Origin: Pseudomonas fluorescens
GTDB lineage: Bacteria; Pseudomonadota; Gammaproteobacteria; Pseudomonadales; Pseudomonadaceae
DNA length: 64,000 nucleotides
Assembly: GCF_001307155.1 (NCBI RefSeq)
Contig: NZ_CP012830.1
Location: 6,136,501 to 6,200,500 of the forward strand
Reading direction: 5' to 3'
Shown here: piece after piece, positions 35,542 to 43,189 of the stretch
Numbering within the stretch: the stretch's first letter is position 1
Layout of the letters: every line of letters starts with the position of its first letter
The notes under the pieces: model-generated
Databases searched by the model: none
Told to the model about the DNA's origin: nothing
The model's input: the letters and a program-made list of their open reading frames with translations, nothing else
Made by a program: the position numbers and the translations under genes

Positions 35542-36678
35542 TTAGTCATTCGCCGCTCCCCGCCAGCCGGCCCGATGCAAGGCTTTGAGCAGCGTCTCGG
35601 AATCCAGGCCCGGCACGGCATGGCCGTTGCCTTCAGCGGTGTCGGCGGCCAGCAAGGCATTGATGATGGCTTCTTCCACCGCTTCGGTGGCGGCCAGGAA
35701 CAACTCGCTGATGTGGTCGTTGTTGACCATGCTCAGGTTGTCGGTAGTCGGCGCACGCTTACTCTCGTAAGCGGCCGGCGGCACATGCTGATTACCGGTG
35801 GCGAAGGCGATGAAGATGTCACCGCTGTGGTCTTCATTGCCGCCGCCGGTGCGGGCGAGGCCGAGGCTGGCACGTTGCGCCAGACGCGTGCATTGGTGCG
35901 GCAGCAACGGCGCGTCGGTGGCCAGGCAAACGACTATCGAGCCCATGCCCGGGTGCGGCAGCGACGCTTTGAGGAACGGCGAGTCGACCTGCTCCATGTA
36001 GCGTCCGACCGGGTAGCCGTCGACGCGCAGTTCGTTACGGATGCCATGATTGGCCTGGACGATGGCCCCAACGGTCCAGCCGCCCTGAGCACTGCTCAGA
36101 CGCCGTGATGCGGTGCCGATGCCGCCCTTGAATTCATGACAAATCATGCCGCTACCGCCCCCGACGGAGCCTTCCGTTACCGGCCCGCTCTTGGCCGAAC
36201 GCAGGGCCTCGGCCACATGTTCAATCTTCACATGGAAGCCGTTGATGTCGTTGAGCAGGCCGTCGAAGGTCTCCAGCACCACCGGCATGTTCCAGTAGAG
36301 GCGCCCGTCATCAGGCTGCTGTTCACGGTCCAGCACAACCAGCGCATCGCGCACCACGCCCAGGCTGTGGGTGTTGGTGAAGGCGATGGGACTGGTCAAA
36401 AGACCTGCCTCGCGAATCCATTCCAGACCGGTGGCGTCGCCGTTGCCGTTCAACACATGGACGCCGGCAAAGCACGGTTGCTGGCTGGTGGAACCGGCAC
36501 GAGGTTCGATCAGGGTGACACCGGTCAGGATGTCGCGGCCATTGGCGGTGCGTCCTCGCACATTACTGTGGCCGACCCGTACGCCGGGCACATCGGTGAT
36601 GGCATTGAGGGGGCCGGGTTGCAGTTGGCCGAACTGAATGTTCAGGTCGCGGGCACGTGGCTTCATCGTCTCTTTCAT
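35542..36678 (-). CDS. P1-family (DmpA-type) aminopeptidase
   Basis: 378 residues, DmpA length. The N-terminal part has NAITDVPGVRVGH, and the centre has TEGSVGGGSGMICHEFKGGIG. The self-cleavage site is expected before serine 247 in PGMGSIVVCLATDAPLLPHQ, which becomes the N-terminal nucleophile of the beta chain. Relatives hydrolyse N-terminal D-amino acids, beta-peptides or amides. It is the last gene of a minus-strand set with a PotF-like binding protein and a nitrilase. The ATG at 36678 follows GAGAGA. Confidence 0.9.
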   Translation of the reverse strand: MKETMKPRARDLNIQFGQLQPGPLNAITDVPGVRVGHSNVRGRTANGRDILTGVTLIEPRAGSTSQQPCFAGVHVLNGNGDATGLEWIREAGLLTSPIAFTNTHSLGVVRDALVVLDREQQPDDGRLYWNMPVVLETFDGLLNDINGFHVKIEHVAEALRSAKSGPVTEGSVGGGSGMICHEFKGGIGTASRRLSSAQGGWTVGAIVQANHGIRNELRVDGYPVGRYMEQVDSPFLKASLPHPGMGSIVVCLATDAPLLPHQCTRLAQRASLGLARTGGGNEDHSGDIFIAFATGNQHVPPAAYESKRAPTTDNLSMVNNDHISELFLAATEAVEEAIINALLAADTAEGNGHAVPGLDSETLLKALHRAGWRGAAND

Positions 36679-36747
36679 GGTCTCTCTCTTGTTTCATTTG
36701 TTGCATGAAGGGGCTTGGCTAGTCATCAGCAGAGCCGAGTCTGCCAA

Positions 36748-37857
36748 TCAAGCGCCGGTCTTGACCGTGTTCCACGCGCGGGTGCGCACGCGCTCTATCT
36801 TCAGCGGGAGTGGTTCTAGCGGAAATAGCGTGTCAAGGACTTGCTTGGACGGATACACCCCGGGGTTGTCGCGGACTTTCTTCTCGACAAGCGCGGTGGC
36901 ATCTTTGTTGGCGTTTGGATAGCTCAGGTAGTTGGATGACTCAGCGATGACTTCGGGACGCAGCATGTAGTTGATGAAGGCTAACCCTTGCTCCGGGTTC
37001 GGCGCATCGTTGAGCTGCACCAGGCTCTCCACCCACACCGGGGCACCTTCGCGTGGAATGCTGTAGACGAGGTTGCGATGGTTGCCGGCCAGCTCGGAGG
37101 CCTTTTGCGCATCGGCGACACCACCAGCCCAGCCCAGCACGACGCAGATGTTGCCATTAGCTAGATCAGAGATGAACTTGGAAGAATCGAAGTAGACGAT
37201 ATGGGGACGCAGTTTCAGCAGCAGATCCTGGGCTTTTTTGTAATCCTCCGGGTTCTGGCTGTTGTAGGGCAGTCCAAGGTAGTGCAACGCGATGGGAATG
37301 ATCTCGCTAGGGGCGTCCAGCATGGCCACACCGCATTGACTCAGTTTGGCCAGATTTTCTTCCTTGAAAATCAGGTCCCAAGAATTAACTGGCGCATCTG
37401 GGCCGAGTATCGATTTAACCTTGTCCGCGTCATAGCCGATGCCAGTCGTACCCCACAGATAAGGGGCCGCATAGCTATTTCCGGGATCGTTGCTCTGCAC
37501 CTTGGCGAGGATGTCCGGGTCGAGGTGAGACCAGTTCGGCAACTTGCTGCGATCCAGTTTCTTGAGCACACCTGCTTTGATCAGGTTCGGTAGTAGGTCA
37601 CCCGTGGCGACCACCACGTCATAGCCACTTCGGCCGGCCATCAGCTTGCTTTGCATGACGTCGCTGTTGTCGAACACATCGTACACAGCGCTGACGCCTG
37701 CTTCTTTCTGGAAGTTTTTCACCGTGTCCGGGGCGATGTAGTCATACCAGTTGTAGATGTGCACGGTGGGGGTGGCGGGCTGGTCGGCCCTGGCGCCGAC
37801 CAGGCCGACACTGAGAAGCGAGGCCAACGCGAATTGCATATAACGAGTCGATTTCAT
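36748..37857 (-). CDS. Polyamine-type ABC transporter substrate-binding protein
   Basis: 369 residues of the PotD/PotF family. A signal peptide of about 24 residues ends near GARA. Then come VHIYNWYDYIAPDTVKNF near the N-terminus and GYDVVVATGDLLPNLIKAG. The C-terminal region has INYMLRPEVIAESSNYLSYPN. It is periplasmic and binds a polyamine or similar cation. No permease or ATPase is adjacent, so it must use a transporter encoded elsewhere. It lies between the nitrilase and DmpA genes, in one direction. Confidence 0.9.
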   Translation of the reverse strand: MKSTRYMQFALASLLSVGLVGARADQPATPTVHIYNWYDYIAPDTVKNFQKEAGVSAVYDVFDNSDVMQSKLMAGRSGYDVVVATGDLLPNLIKAGVLKKLDRSKLPNWSHLDPDILAKVQSNDPGNSYAAPYLWGTTGIGYDADKVKSILGPDAPVNSWDLIFKEENLAKLSQCGVAMLDAPSEIIPIALHYLGLPYNSQNPEDYKKAQDLLLKLRPHIVYFDSSKFISDLANGNICVVLGWAGGVADAQKASELAGNHRNLVYSIPREGAPVWVESLVQLNDAPNPEQGLAFINYMLRPEVIAESSNYLSYPNANKDATALVEKKVRDNPGVYPSKQVLDTLFPLEPLPLKIERVRTRAWNTVKTGA

Positions 37858-37951
37858 CGGGGTGCTCCAGAGCGTTGACGGCGGGTCCGTGGACGCGCGC
37901 GCCGCTCCTGCTAGTGTGTGAATTATTGTTATGGCAGGGCTGAAATCAGCA

Positions 37952-38815
37952 TCAAGGTTGAAGAACTGTTTTCGTGCGAGACGCCCCCTCGCGCAGGGCA
38001 CAGGGGATCAGTAGTTCACGGCGACCATCAGCGTGTTCAATCTGTTCGCCAGTCAGGAACAGGCGGCGGTCATTGAGGTAGTCATAGTCTCGGCGGGCGG
38101 AGCGCAGCAGATCGAGGTCCAGCTCGACAACCTGACGGCACTCTGCGCGCCCCGCTTCGAAAAGCGTGCGCCCGAAGGGATCGATCGCTGCACTTCCACC
38201 GGCAAAAACGAGGCCTTCATCGCCGTCGCCGACTCGATTCACCATCACCGTGAATGCCTGGTTTTCCTGAGCGCGAGCCATGATCGCGGTGCGGTGGACA
38301 GGGCCGTAGGGATCCATGTTGCCGTTAGTGACCAGAATCAGCTCGGCGCCGAGTTGGCCGAGGGCTCGAGCGCTTTCCGGCAACTCAATGTCGTAGCAAA
38401 TCAGGATGCCGACACGGACTCCCTTCCAGATCGCAGTGGCATAGCGGTCTCCCGGCTGGAACAGGCCGCGTTCCGACGGCCAAAGGTGAGTCTTGCGATA
38501 GCTCAAGGCGATCCCTTGTGGAGTTACCAGCAGGGAGGTGTTGTAGAAGGTGCCGGAGTCGTTCTCAGCCATGCCAACCACCACCGAGACGTTCCGTTCG
38601 CGTGCAGCGCGCTGCACGGCCTGCACACTTGGCCCGTTCAGGGGCTCGGCAACTTCGGCGAGCTGTTGCGCGCTGGCGAATCCCATCAACTGGGTCTCTG
38701 GAAATATCAGCAGATCGGTATCCGCTGCGCAGGTAGCGATAGCCTGCAAGGTACGCTCTAGGTTATAAGCGGTATCGCCATCGCGACCGGTAAGTTGTAC
38801 GAGTTCAATCTTCAT
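37952..38815 (-). CDS. Nitrilase-superfamily carbon-nitrogen hydrolase
   Basis: 287 residues from MKIELVQLTGRDGDTAYNL. The catalytic triad is visible as Glu in LLIFPETQLMG, Lys in ALSYRKTHLWPSE and Cys in GILICYDIELPESARAL. It would hydrolyse an amide or N-carbamoyl compound in the cytoplasm. AAAGGA lies six bases before the ATG at 38815. It is divergent from the LuxR gene across 121 bases and is the first gene of the nitrilase/PotF/DmpA set. A specific amide cannot be named. Confidence 0.9.
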   Translation of the reverse strand: MKIELVQLTGRDGDTAYNLERTLQAIATCAADTDLLIFPETQLMGFASAQQLAEVAEPLNGPSVQAVQRAARERNVSVVVGMAENDSGTFYNTSLLVTPQGIALSYRKTHLWPSERGLFQPGDRYATAIWKGVRVGILICYDIELPESARALGQLGAELILVTNGNMDPYGPVHRTAIMARAQENQAFTVMVNRVGDGDEGLVFAGGSAAIDPFGRTLFEAGRAECRQVVELDLDLLRSARRDYDYLNDRRLFLTGEQIEHADGRRELLIPCALREGASRTKTVLQP

Positions 38816-38936
38816 CGGTGATCCTTTCACGTGTATGTGGGCTCGCAATCGCCAAACTGAACAGCACTCGCCAAGGCTGGATGGAGTATGGAGAGCCATA
38901 ACACGGAAAGTAATCACATCGATGGGGTAACCCCGT

Positions 38937-39734
38937 ATGGGTAGAAACGTGAGCATTACATTGCAGGATATGGCCTGGCACCAGGCGATTGGCAGGCTGA
39001 TTGAGGCACTCGACCGTCCTGATTTCTGGCTGGCCTTGGTGCGTCTGCTGGATAGATACATACCGGTGGACAGTTGGGTCGTGCTGATTTTCAGCAATGG
39101 CCGGCCGCGGGTGCTCGCAGAAAGCCCTGGCAAGGATGGCGGGCCGGACCCGCTCTTTCAGGATTACCTCAAAGGCCTGTATCTACTCGACCCCTTTTAC
39201 CTGGCCAACCGAGAGACACCGCAGAACGGCTTGTTGTGGCTAGCCGATGTGGCGCCGGAGTGCTTCGAACAAACCGACTACTACCAACGCTACTTCCGCC
39301 TCAATGTCGTTGCCGACGAAGTCCATATCAACGTCCAACTCGACGCGGAACGCACCCTCAGTCTGTCGCTGGGGAGTGAGGGCCTCTTCAGTCCAGAGCA
39401 GATAGCCCTGCTCACACTTATCCAGTCCTGGGTTGCCGCCCTGATGCGTCAGCGCATGGCATTCGAGCGGGAGGTGCTGGAGCAGAACGCGTCGGCGACG
39501 CCAAACTGGCAGAGCTGGCTGGACTCCACTGACCAGCAGTTGGATACCCCGCTCTCCGCCCGCGAACTGGAAGTCGGCCGGCTAATGCTCAGCGGCTGCT
39601 CAAACAAGGAGATCGCGCGCAAGCTGGGGATTTCCGCCGAGACTGTGAAGGTCCACCGCAAGCACATGTACAGCAAACTCGGCATTAAATCTCAGTCCGA
39701 GCTGTTCTCACTGTTTCTGAACGCTCAGAGCTGA
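38937..39734 (+). CDS. LuxR-family transcriptional regulator
   Basis: 265 residues. About 185 N-terminal residues form an unassigned sensory region (HQAIGRLIEALDRPDFWLAL onwards). The C-terminus has a clear LuxR HTH with LSARELEVGRLMLSGCSNKEIARKLGISAETVKVHRKHMYSKLGIKSQSEL. It is divergent from the nitrilase gene, so it probably controls the nitrilase/PotF/DmpA set. There is no autoinducer-domain signature. Start uncertain; the ATG at 38970 (MAWHQ) is an alternative. Confidence 0.87.
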   Translation: MGRNVSITLQDMAWHQAIGRLIEALDRPDFWLALVRLLDRYIPVDSWVVLIFSNGRPRVLAESPGKDGGPDPLFQDYLKGLYLLDPFYLANRETPQNGLLWLADVAPECFEQTDYYQRYFRLNVVADEVHINVQLDAERTLSLSLGSEGLFSPEQIALLTLIQSWVAALMRQRMAFEREVLEQNASATPNWQSWLDSTDQQLDTPLSARELEVGRLMLSGCSNKEIARKLGISAETVKVHRKHMYSKLGIKSQSELFSLFLNAQS

Positions 39735-39758
39735 AGTCGAAGATAGGCAGAAATCGGC

Positions 39759-39780
39759 TGTGGATTCAACCGGTCGATGC
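39759..39780. repeat. Copy 1 of a TGTGGATTCAACCG motif
   Basis: TGTGGATTCAACCGGTCGATGC lies just after the LuxR gene and about 105 bases before the P-loop kinase gene. The core TGTGGATTCAACCG recurs at 42386-42413 and 57352-57375 in opposite orientation. It may be a remnant of a mobile-element end or a genus-specific repeat. Confidence 0.5.
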
Positions 39781-39884
39781 AACACAACACCCGTTCCCGC
39801 GGTACGGTCGCCCCCTCCCATCAGCCTTTAACTGGACGTTCAAAACCTGCACAATCGCCGGCTTTTTCGCGACAGGAAGTCCCC

Positions 39885-40421
39885 ATGCAACGGATTGTCA
39901 TTCTGGGCAATGCCGGTAGCGGCAAATCTACCCTAGCCCGCGCCCTCGGCAAGCGCCTGAACCTGCCCGTGGTCCATCTGGACACGCTGTTCTGGGAGCC
40001 TGGCTGGGTCGAACCCGACGCCGAACAGTTCCGCGCACGGGTTCGCGAAGCGATCGCAGCGGATGCCTGGATTTGTGAAGGCAACTACGCGCGGCGAACC
40101 TTTGACCTTCGCCTGCCCCGTACCGACCTGATCATCTGGCTCGATACTTCGCGGCTTACCTGTTTCGCCCGAGTGATCCTGCGCAGCGTCATGAACCGCC
40201 CTCGCCCTGACCTCCCAACAGGCTGTAAAGAGAAGCTCGACCGAGCGTTCCTGACCTTCCTGAATTTCGTGTGGAATTTCGATCGCGGTTACCGCGCAGG
40301 TATCGAGAAGGTGCGCCTGTCCATAGGTCCGGACATTCCTACAGTGCACTTGTGCGGTAACCGGCAGATTGCCGCATTTCTCGATAGCTTGCCCGCAACG
40401 CCTGAAATCTGCCTTGAGTAG
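39885..40421 (+). CDS. P-loop kinase-like protein (adenylate-kinase/topology-modulation type)
   Basis: 178 residues. The Walker A motif is in IVILGNAGSGKSTLARALGK near residue 10, followed by HLDTLFWEPGWVEPD and ICEGNYARRTFDLRLPRTDLIIWLD, typical of the FlaR/topology-modulation family. It binds ATP and probably phosphorylates a small molecule. AGGAAG precedes the ATG at 39885. A degenerate partial copy of its first 25 codons lies at 45537-45616. Confidence 0.85.
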   Translation: MQRIVILGNAGSGKSTLARALGKRLNLPVVHLDTLFWEPGWVEPDAEQFRARVREAIAADAWICEGNYARRTFDLRLPRTDLIIWLDTSRLTCFARVILRSVMNRPRPDLPTGCKEKLDRAFLTFLNFVWNFDRGYRAGIEKVRLSIGPDIPTVHLCGNRQIAAFLDSLPATPEICLE

Positions 40422-40499
40422 AGGCGAACTTTCACCATCCCGACAGTCGATCCGCGCATTTAGCGTTAGCCCAGTGCCTGGGGTTCAAGAGTGTGTCCC

Positions 40500-40531
40500 G
40501 TCCTGAATAAGGTCTACACCTGTTTCAGGAC
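40500..40531. terminator. Imperfect hairpin between convergent genes
   Basis: GTCCTGAATAAGG / CCTGTTTCAGGAC forms a 13-base stem with two mismatches and a TCTACA loop. It lies between the kinase gene and the secreted 466-residue gene, which converge here. No long T-tract follows, so termination is possible but unproven. Confidence 0.4.
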
Positions 40532-40545
40532 TACACAGGTTTTAC

Positions 40546-41946
40546 TCAAGGCTGCTTCCGGTACATCCCCGTCAGCATGTCCTGAGAATCCGGCTCAGCG
40601 TTGTAGTTGATGACCGCGAAGTTTTTCACCAGCTGTATGTGATACGGGCCATTTATCTTGGACGCTTGCGGCTCACGCACAATGATCAGGTTTTCGGTTT
40701 CCATGGGCACGATGTGATGCTCGGTCACGATGTCTTTCAAGGTCACAGCGTCCTTCAATGTCACGGTGAACTCCGCCACTTCTCTCCCCTCGGCATCGCG
40801 GTCAGGCAGGATCTTCAAGTCCAGATCTCCGTCGCGCCCCAGAAAGTCCCGGCGCATCTGGTAATGGCCGCCGCGCTGGTCACGGTCGACTTCGTTGAGT
40901 TTGTCGTAGTCCGGTTCACGGTATTCATCGTGTAGCAGGATCGCCAGTTCGCGGTCGTCACCCTTGGCGCCGCTGACCCATGTGCCGGTGTAGTTGTGGG
41001 GTTCGATGGTTTGCCGCGTTATCCGCCAGATACCCGTCCGACGACCATCGTCAGCATATTCGTGAAGGTAGACAAAACTATCGTCGCCGTAGGCTTCCCG
41101 AGAACCCACCAGTTTGATCGGCTCACCGCTGCCACCCTTGGTGTACCGCACCTCACCAATGAGGACCGCCCCCTGATCCTGGTACCAGATCTCTACCGGG
41201 ATTTTGCCGTTGAGGGTTCCGACGAGACTCTGAGAATCTTCGATGACCGGTCCTTCCAGGCTGGGTTGTTCGTGCCACTGACCATCTTTCCAGTCGCCGG
41301 TGGTGCGCAGCATATAGCCGCGGGGCATGCTGGAATTTTCGCCAAACTCGGTCGGAGGGACTTCTTCCTGGGTGTACGAGCGAAGCCGGACCAACTCGCC
41401 GTCGCGCATTTTCCATTGGCTAGTGCGCATCCAGCAGCAGCCGCGATCAGTTTGCGAATACAGAATGCCGTCAGTTGGGCTGACCGAGAACATCCCGTTG
41501 CTCTCCTTCGCCAGGTCCGTCAATGCAGCGTTGAGGACCCATCGGGTTTGCAGCGGGTCTTGCAAATAGACATCGAAATGCGCCCGGCCATCCACCTTGG
41601 GATCTGTGCCGTTGCGAATTGCCAGATCCTGACGACCATCGAAGTTGAAATCAGCGAAGTACAACAAGCCGTAGGGCCCGAGCAACCACGCGTCGGCTTT
41701 GTCATTGTGGTTTGCAGGCACGTTACCGGCCTGGGTCTGCAATTGCTGCAGGGTTTCGAGCGTGTTTTTGTCGCGCAAAGTGATGAGCGCTCGCGCCAGT
41801 TGATGCGGGTCTTCCGGAGGCTCCGGGAACAGCACTTCCACCAGGTACTTGCCACTGGGGTCATTTACCGCAAATGACAGTGGTGCGGCCACGACCGGGG
41901 CTACCAAGGCCATGGAGAGGAGCACACCGTTGACGAGCGAACGCAT
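40546..41946 (-). CDS. Secreted protein of unknown function, 466 aa
   Basis: A Sec signal peptide of about 20 residues ends VVAAP. The mature region has a FG-GAP-like calcium loop, DFNFDGRQDLAIRNG, near residue 105, as in XAC2610-type periplasmic proteins. The C-terminal half has acidic, strand-rich stretches, including a short internal duplication TLKDAVTLKDIVTE. It is probably periplasmic. No catalytic motif was recognised. Confidence 0.78.
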   Translation of the reverse strand: MRSLVNGVLLSMALVAPVVAAPLSFAVNDPSGKYLVEVLFPEPPEDPHQLARALITLRDKNTLETLQQLQTQAGNVPANHNDKADAWLLGPYGLLYFADFNFDGRQDLAIRNGTDPKVDGRAHFDVYLQDPLQTRWVLNAALTDLAKESNGMFSVSPTDGILYSQTDRGCCWMRTSQWKMRDGELVRLRSYTQEEVPPTEFGENSSMPRGYMLRTTGDWKDGQWHEQPSLEGPVIEDSQSLVGTLNGKIPVEIWYQDQGAVLIGEVRYTKGGSGEPIKLVGSREAYGDDSFVYLHEYADDGRRTGIWRITRQTIEPHNYTGTWVSGAKGDDRELAILLHDEYREPDYDKLNEVDRDQRGGHYQMRRDFLGRDGDLDLKILPDRDAEGREVAEFTVTLKDAVTLKDIVTEHHIVPMETENLIIVREPQASKINGPYHIQLVKNFAVINYNAEPDSQDMLTGMYRKQP

Positions 41947-42108
41947 CCAAAGCTTCCTTGCTTAAATTTCGGGGGCCGCAGTGTAACGGCATACTCCACC
42001 TTAGGGTAATTGCGTCACGCCATTAACCCGAAATGCTCGCGATGTAGGCCCTCAGGTCTGTCAACGTCAGTTCCGGCTTTGTAGAATCCTGCCAGCGCTC
42101 ACCACCAA

Positions 42109-42339
42109 TTGAGGCCCGCATTGAAAAGTAGAATAAGACCGGAAATTGAGAGAGCGGCCTATGATGAGTTCTTAGCGCTTTGGGACAGCGGTGCATTCGA
42201 GAACCAGAGATTGGGACAGGCTTTCTACAACCACTTCCGTCTGCATCGTCTCAGCGAGCAGAGGTTGCTACATGGTCTTTATGAATCTGACGGCAGGAAA
42301 GCCTTGAATGCAATTGCTGGAATCTTTCAGATCAAGTAA
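42109..42339 (+). CDS. Small conserved-looking hypothetical protein, about 76 aa
   Basis: The frame opens with TTG and reads as a compact helical protein (AYDEFLALWDSGAFENQRLGQAFYNHF, then SEQRLLHGLYESDGRKALNAI). Base composition is more AT-rich than its neighbours. There is no obvious ribosome-binding site, so the start is uncertain. Function unknown. Confidence 0.45.
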   Translation: MRPALKSRIRPEIERAAYDEFLALWDSGAFENQRLGQAFYNHFRLHRLSEQRLLHGLYESDGRKALNAIAGIFQIK

Positions 42340-42385
42340 CCACCACTCTTCATTGGTCAATGAATGTAATAGGCGGCTTTGGGTT

Positions 42386-42413
42386 GTGAATTCAACCGGT
42401 TGAATCCACAGCC
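42386..42413. repeat. Copy 2 of the TGTGGATTCAACCG motif, as a palindrome
   Basis: GTGAATTCAACC-GGTTGAATCCAC is a 24-base near-palindrome with one mismatch, at 42386-42409, and its right arm extends to CGGTTGAATCCACAGCC. It lies between the 76-residue gene and the DinB-like gene. The right arm is the reverse complement of the core in copy 1. Confidence 0.55.
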
Positions 42414-42561
42414 AAATGAAGACATTCGCCGAGCCACATACAAGCATCAAACAAGAGCGCCCCTCCCCCTGCTGCCCCCAAAACAACAAAGCCCAACACT
42501 GGACCGGGATTCAAGATGAGCGTGGATCGCTTATCAAGTATTCATTGAAAGGATAAGCACG

Positions 42562-43107
42562 ATGAACCGAACCAGTCATATCTGCCTGATGGCGACCTAT
42601 AACGAATGGATGAACGCAAAGATTTATGAGGTCGCCAGAAGCCTGTCAGATGAAGAACTCTCAGTGGACAGGAAAGCATTCTTTGGTTCAATTCTCGGGA
42701 CGTTGAACCACCTGGTGGCCGGCGACACTGTCTGGCTAAAGCGATTCGCCAAGCACCCAGCTAACTACCTGGCGCTGGAACCGATTCAGCAGCTTCCTGC
42801 CCTCAAAAGCCTCGACCAGTTGCTGTTCTCGAATATCCGAGAACTTTCGGCACATCGAGTGTGGCTCGACCAGAACATTGTCGAGTGGTCTCGCTCCATT
42901 GCAGAGCCGGATCTGGATCACACCCTCCATTACACAAGCATGAAGGGAATACCCGCTGACAGGAACTTTTATGGTTTGGTCATGCATTTCTTCAACCATC
43001 AGACGCATCACCGCGGACAAGTGACTACCTTGCTTTCACAAGCGGGTGTCGACATAGGTGATACGGATCTGGTCGCCCTCATTCCATCCGAGCACTGCAC
43101 ACAGTAG
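42562..43107 (+). CDS. DinB-family protein
   Basis: 181 residues forming a four-helix bundle. Probable metal ligands are His in ILGTLNHLVAGDTVW near residue 50 and the two His in MHFFNHQTHHRGQVTTLLS near residue 140. DinB-like proteins bind a divalent metal and include thiol-dependent S-transferases. Its exact reaction is unknown. AAAGGA precedes the ATG. Confidence 0.88.
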   Translation: MNRTSHICLMATYNEWMNAKIYEVARSLSDEELSVDRKAFFGSILGTLNHLVAGDTVWLKRFAKHPANYLALEPIQQLPALKSLDQLLFSNIRELSAHRVWLDQNIVEWSRSIAEPDLDHTLHYTSMKGIPADRNFYGLVMHFFNHQTHHRGQVTTLLSQAGVDIGDTDLVALIPSEHCTQ

Positions 43108-43189
43108 AAAAGCCTGGCGCTAAACCAGGTATTGGCGAAACAGCTCAGCCATCGCTCCAGAGTCATTTGAACAATGTCCCGCAGGCTCT

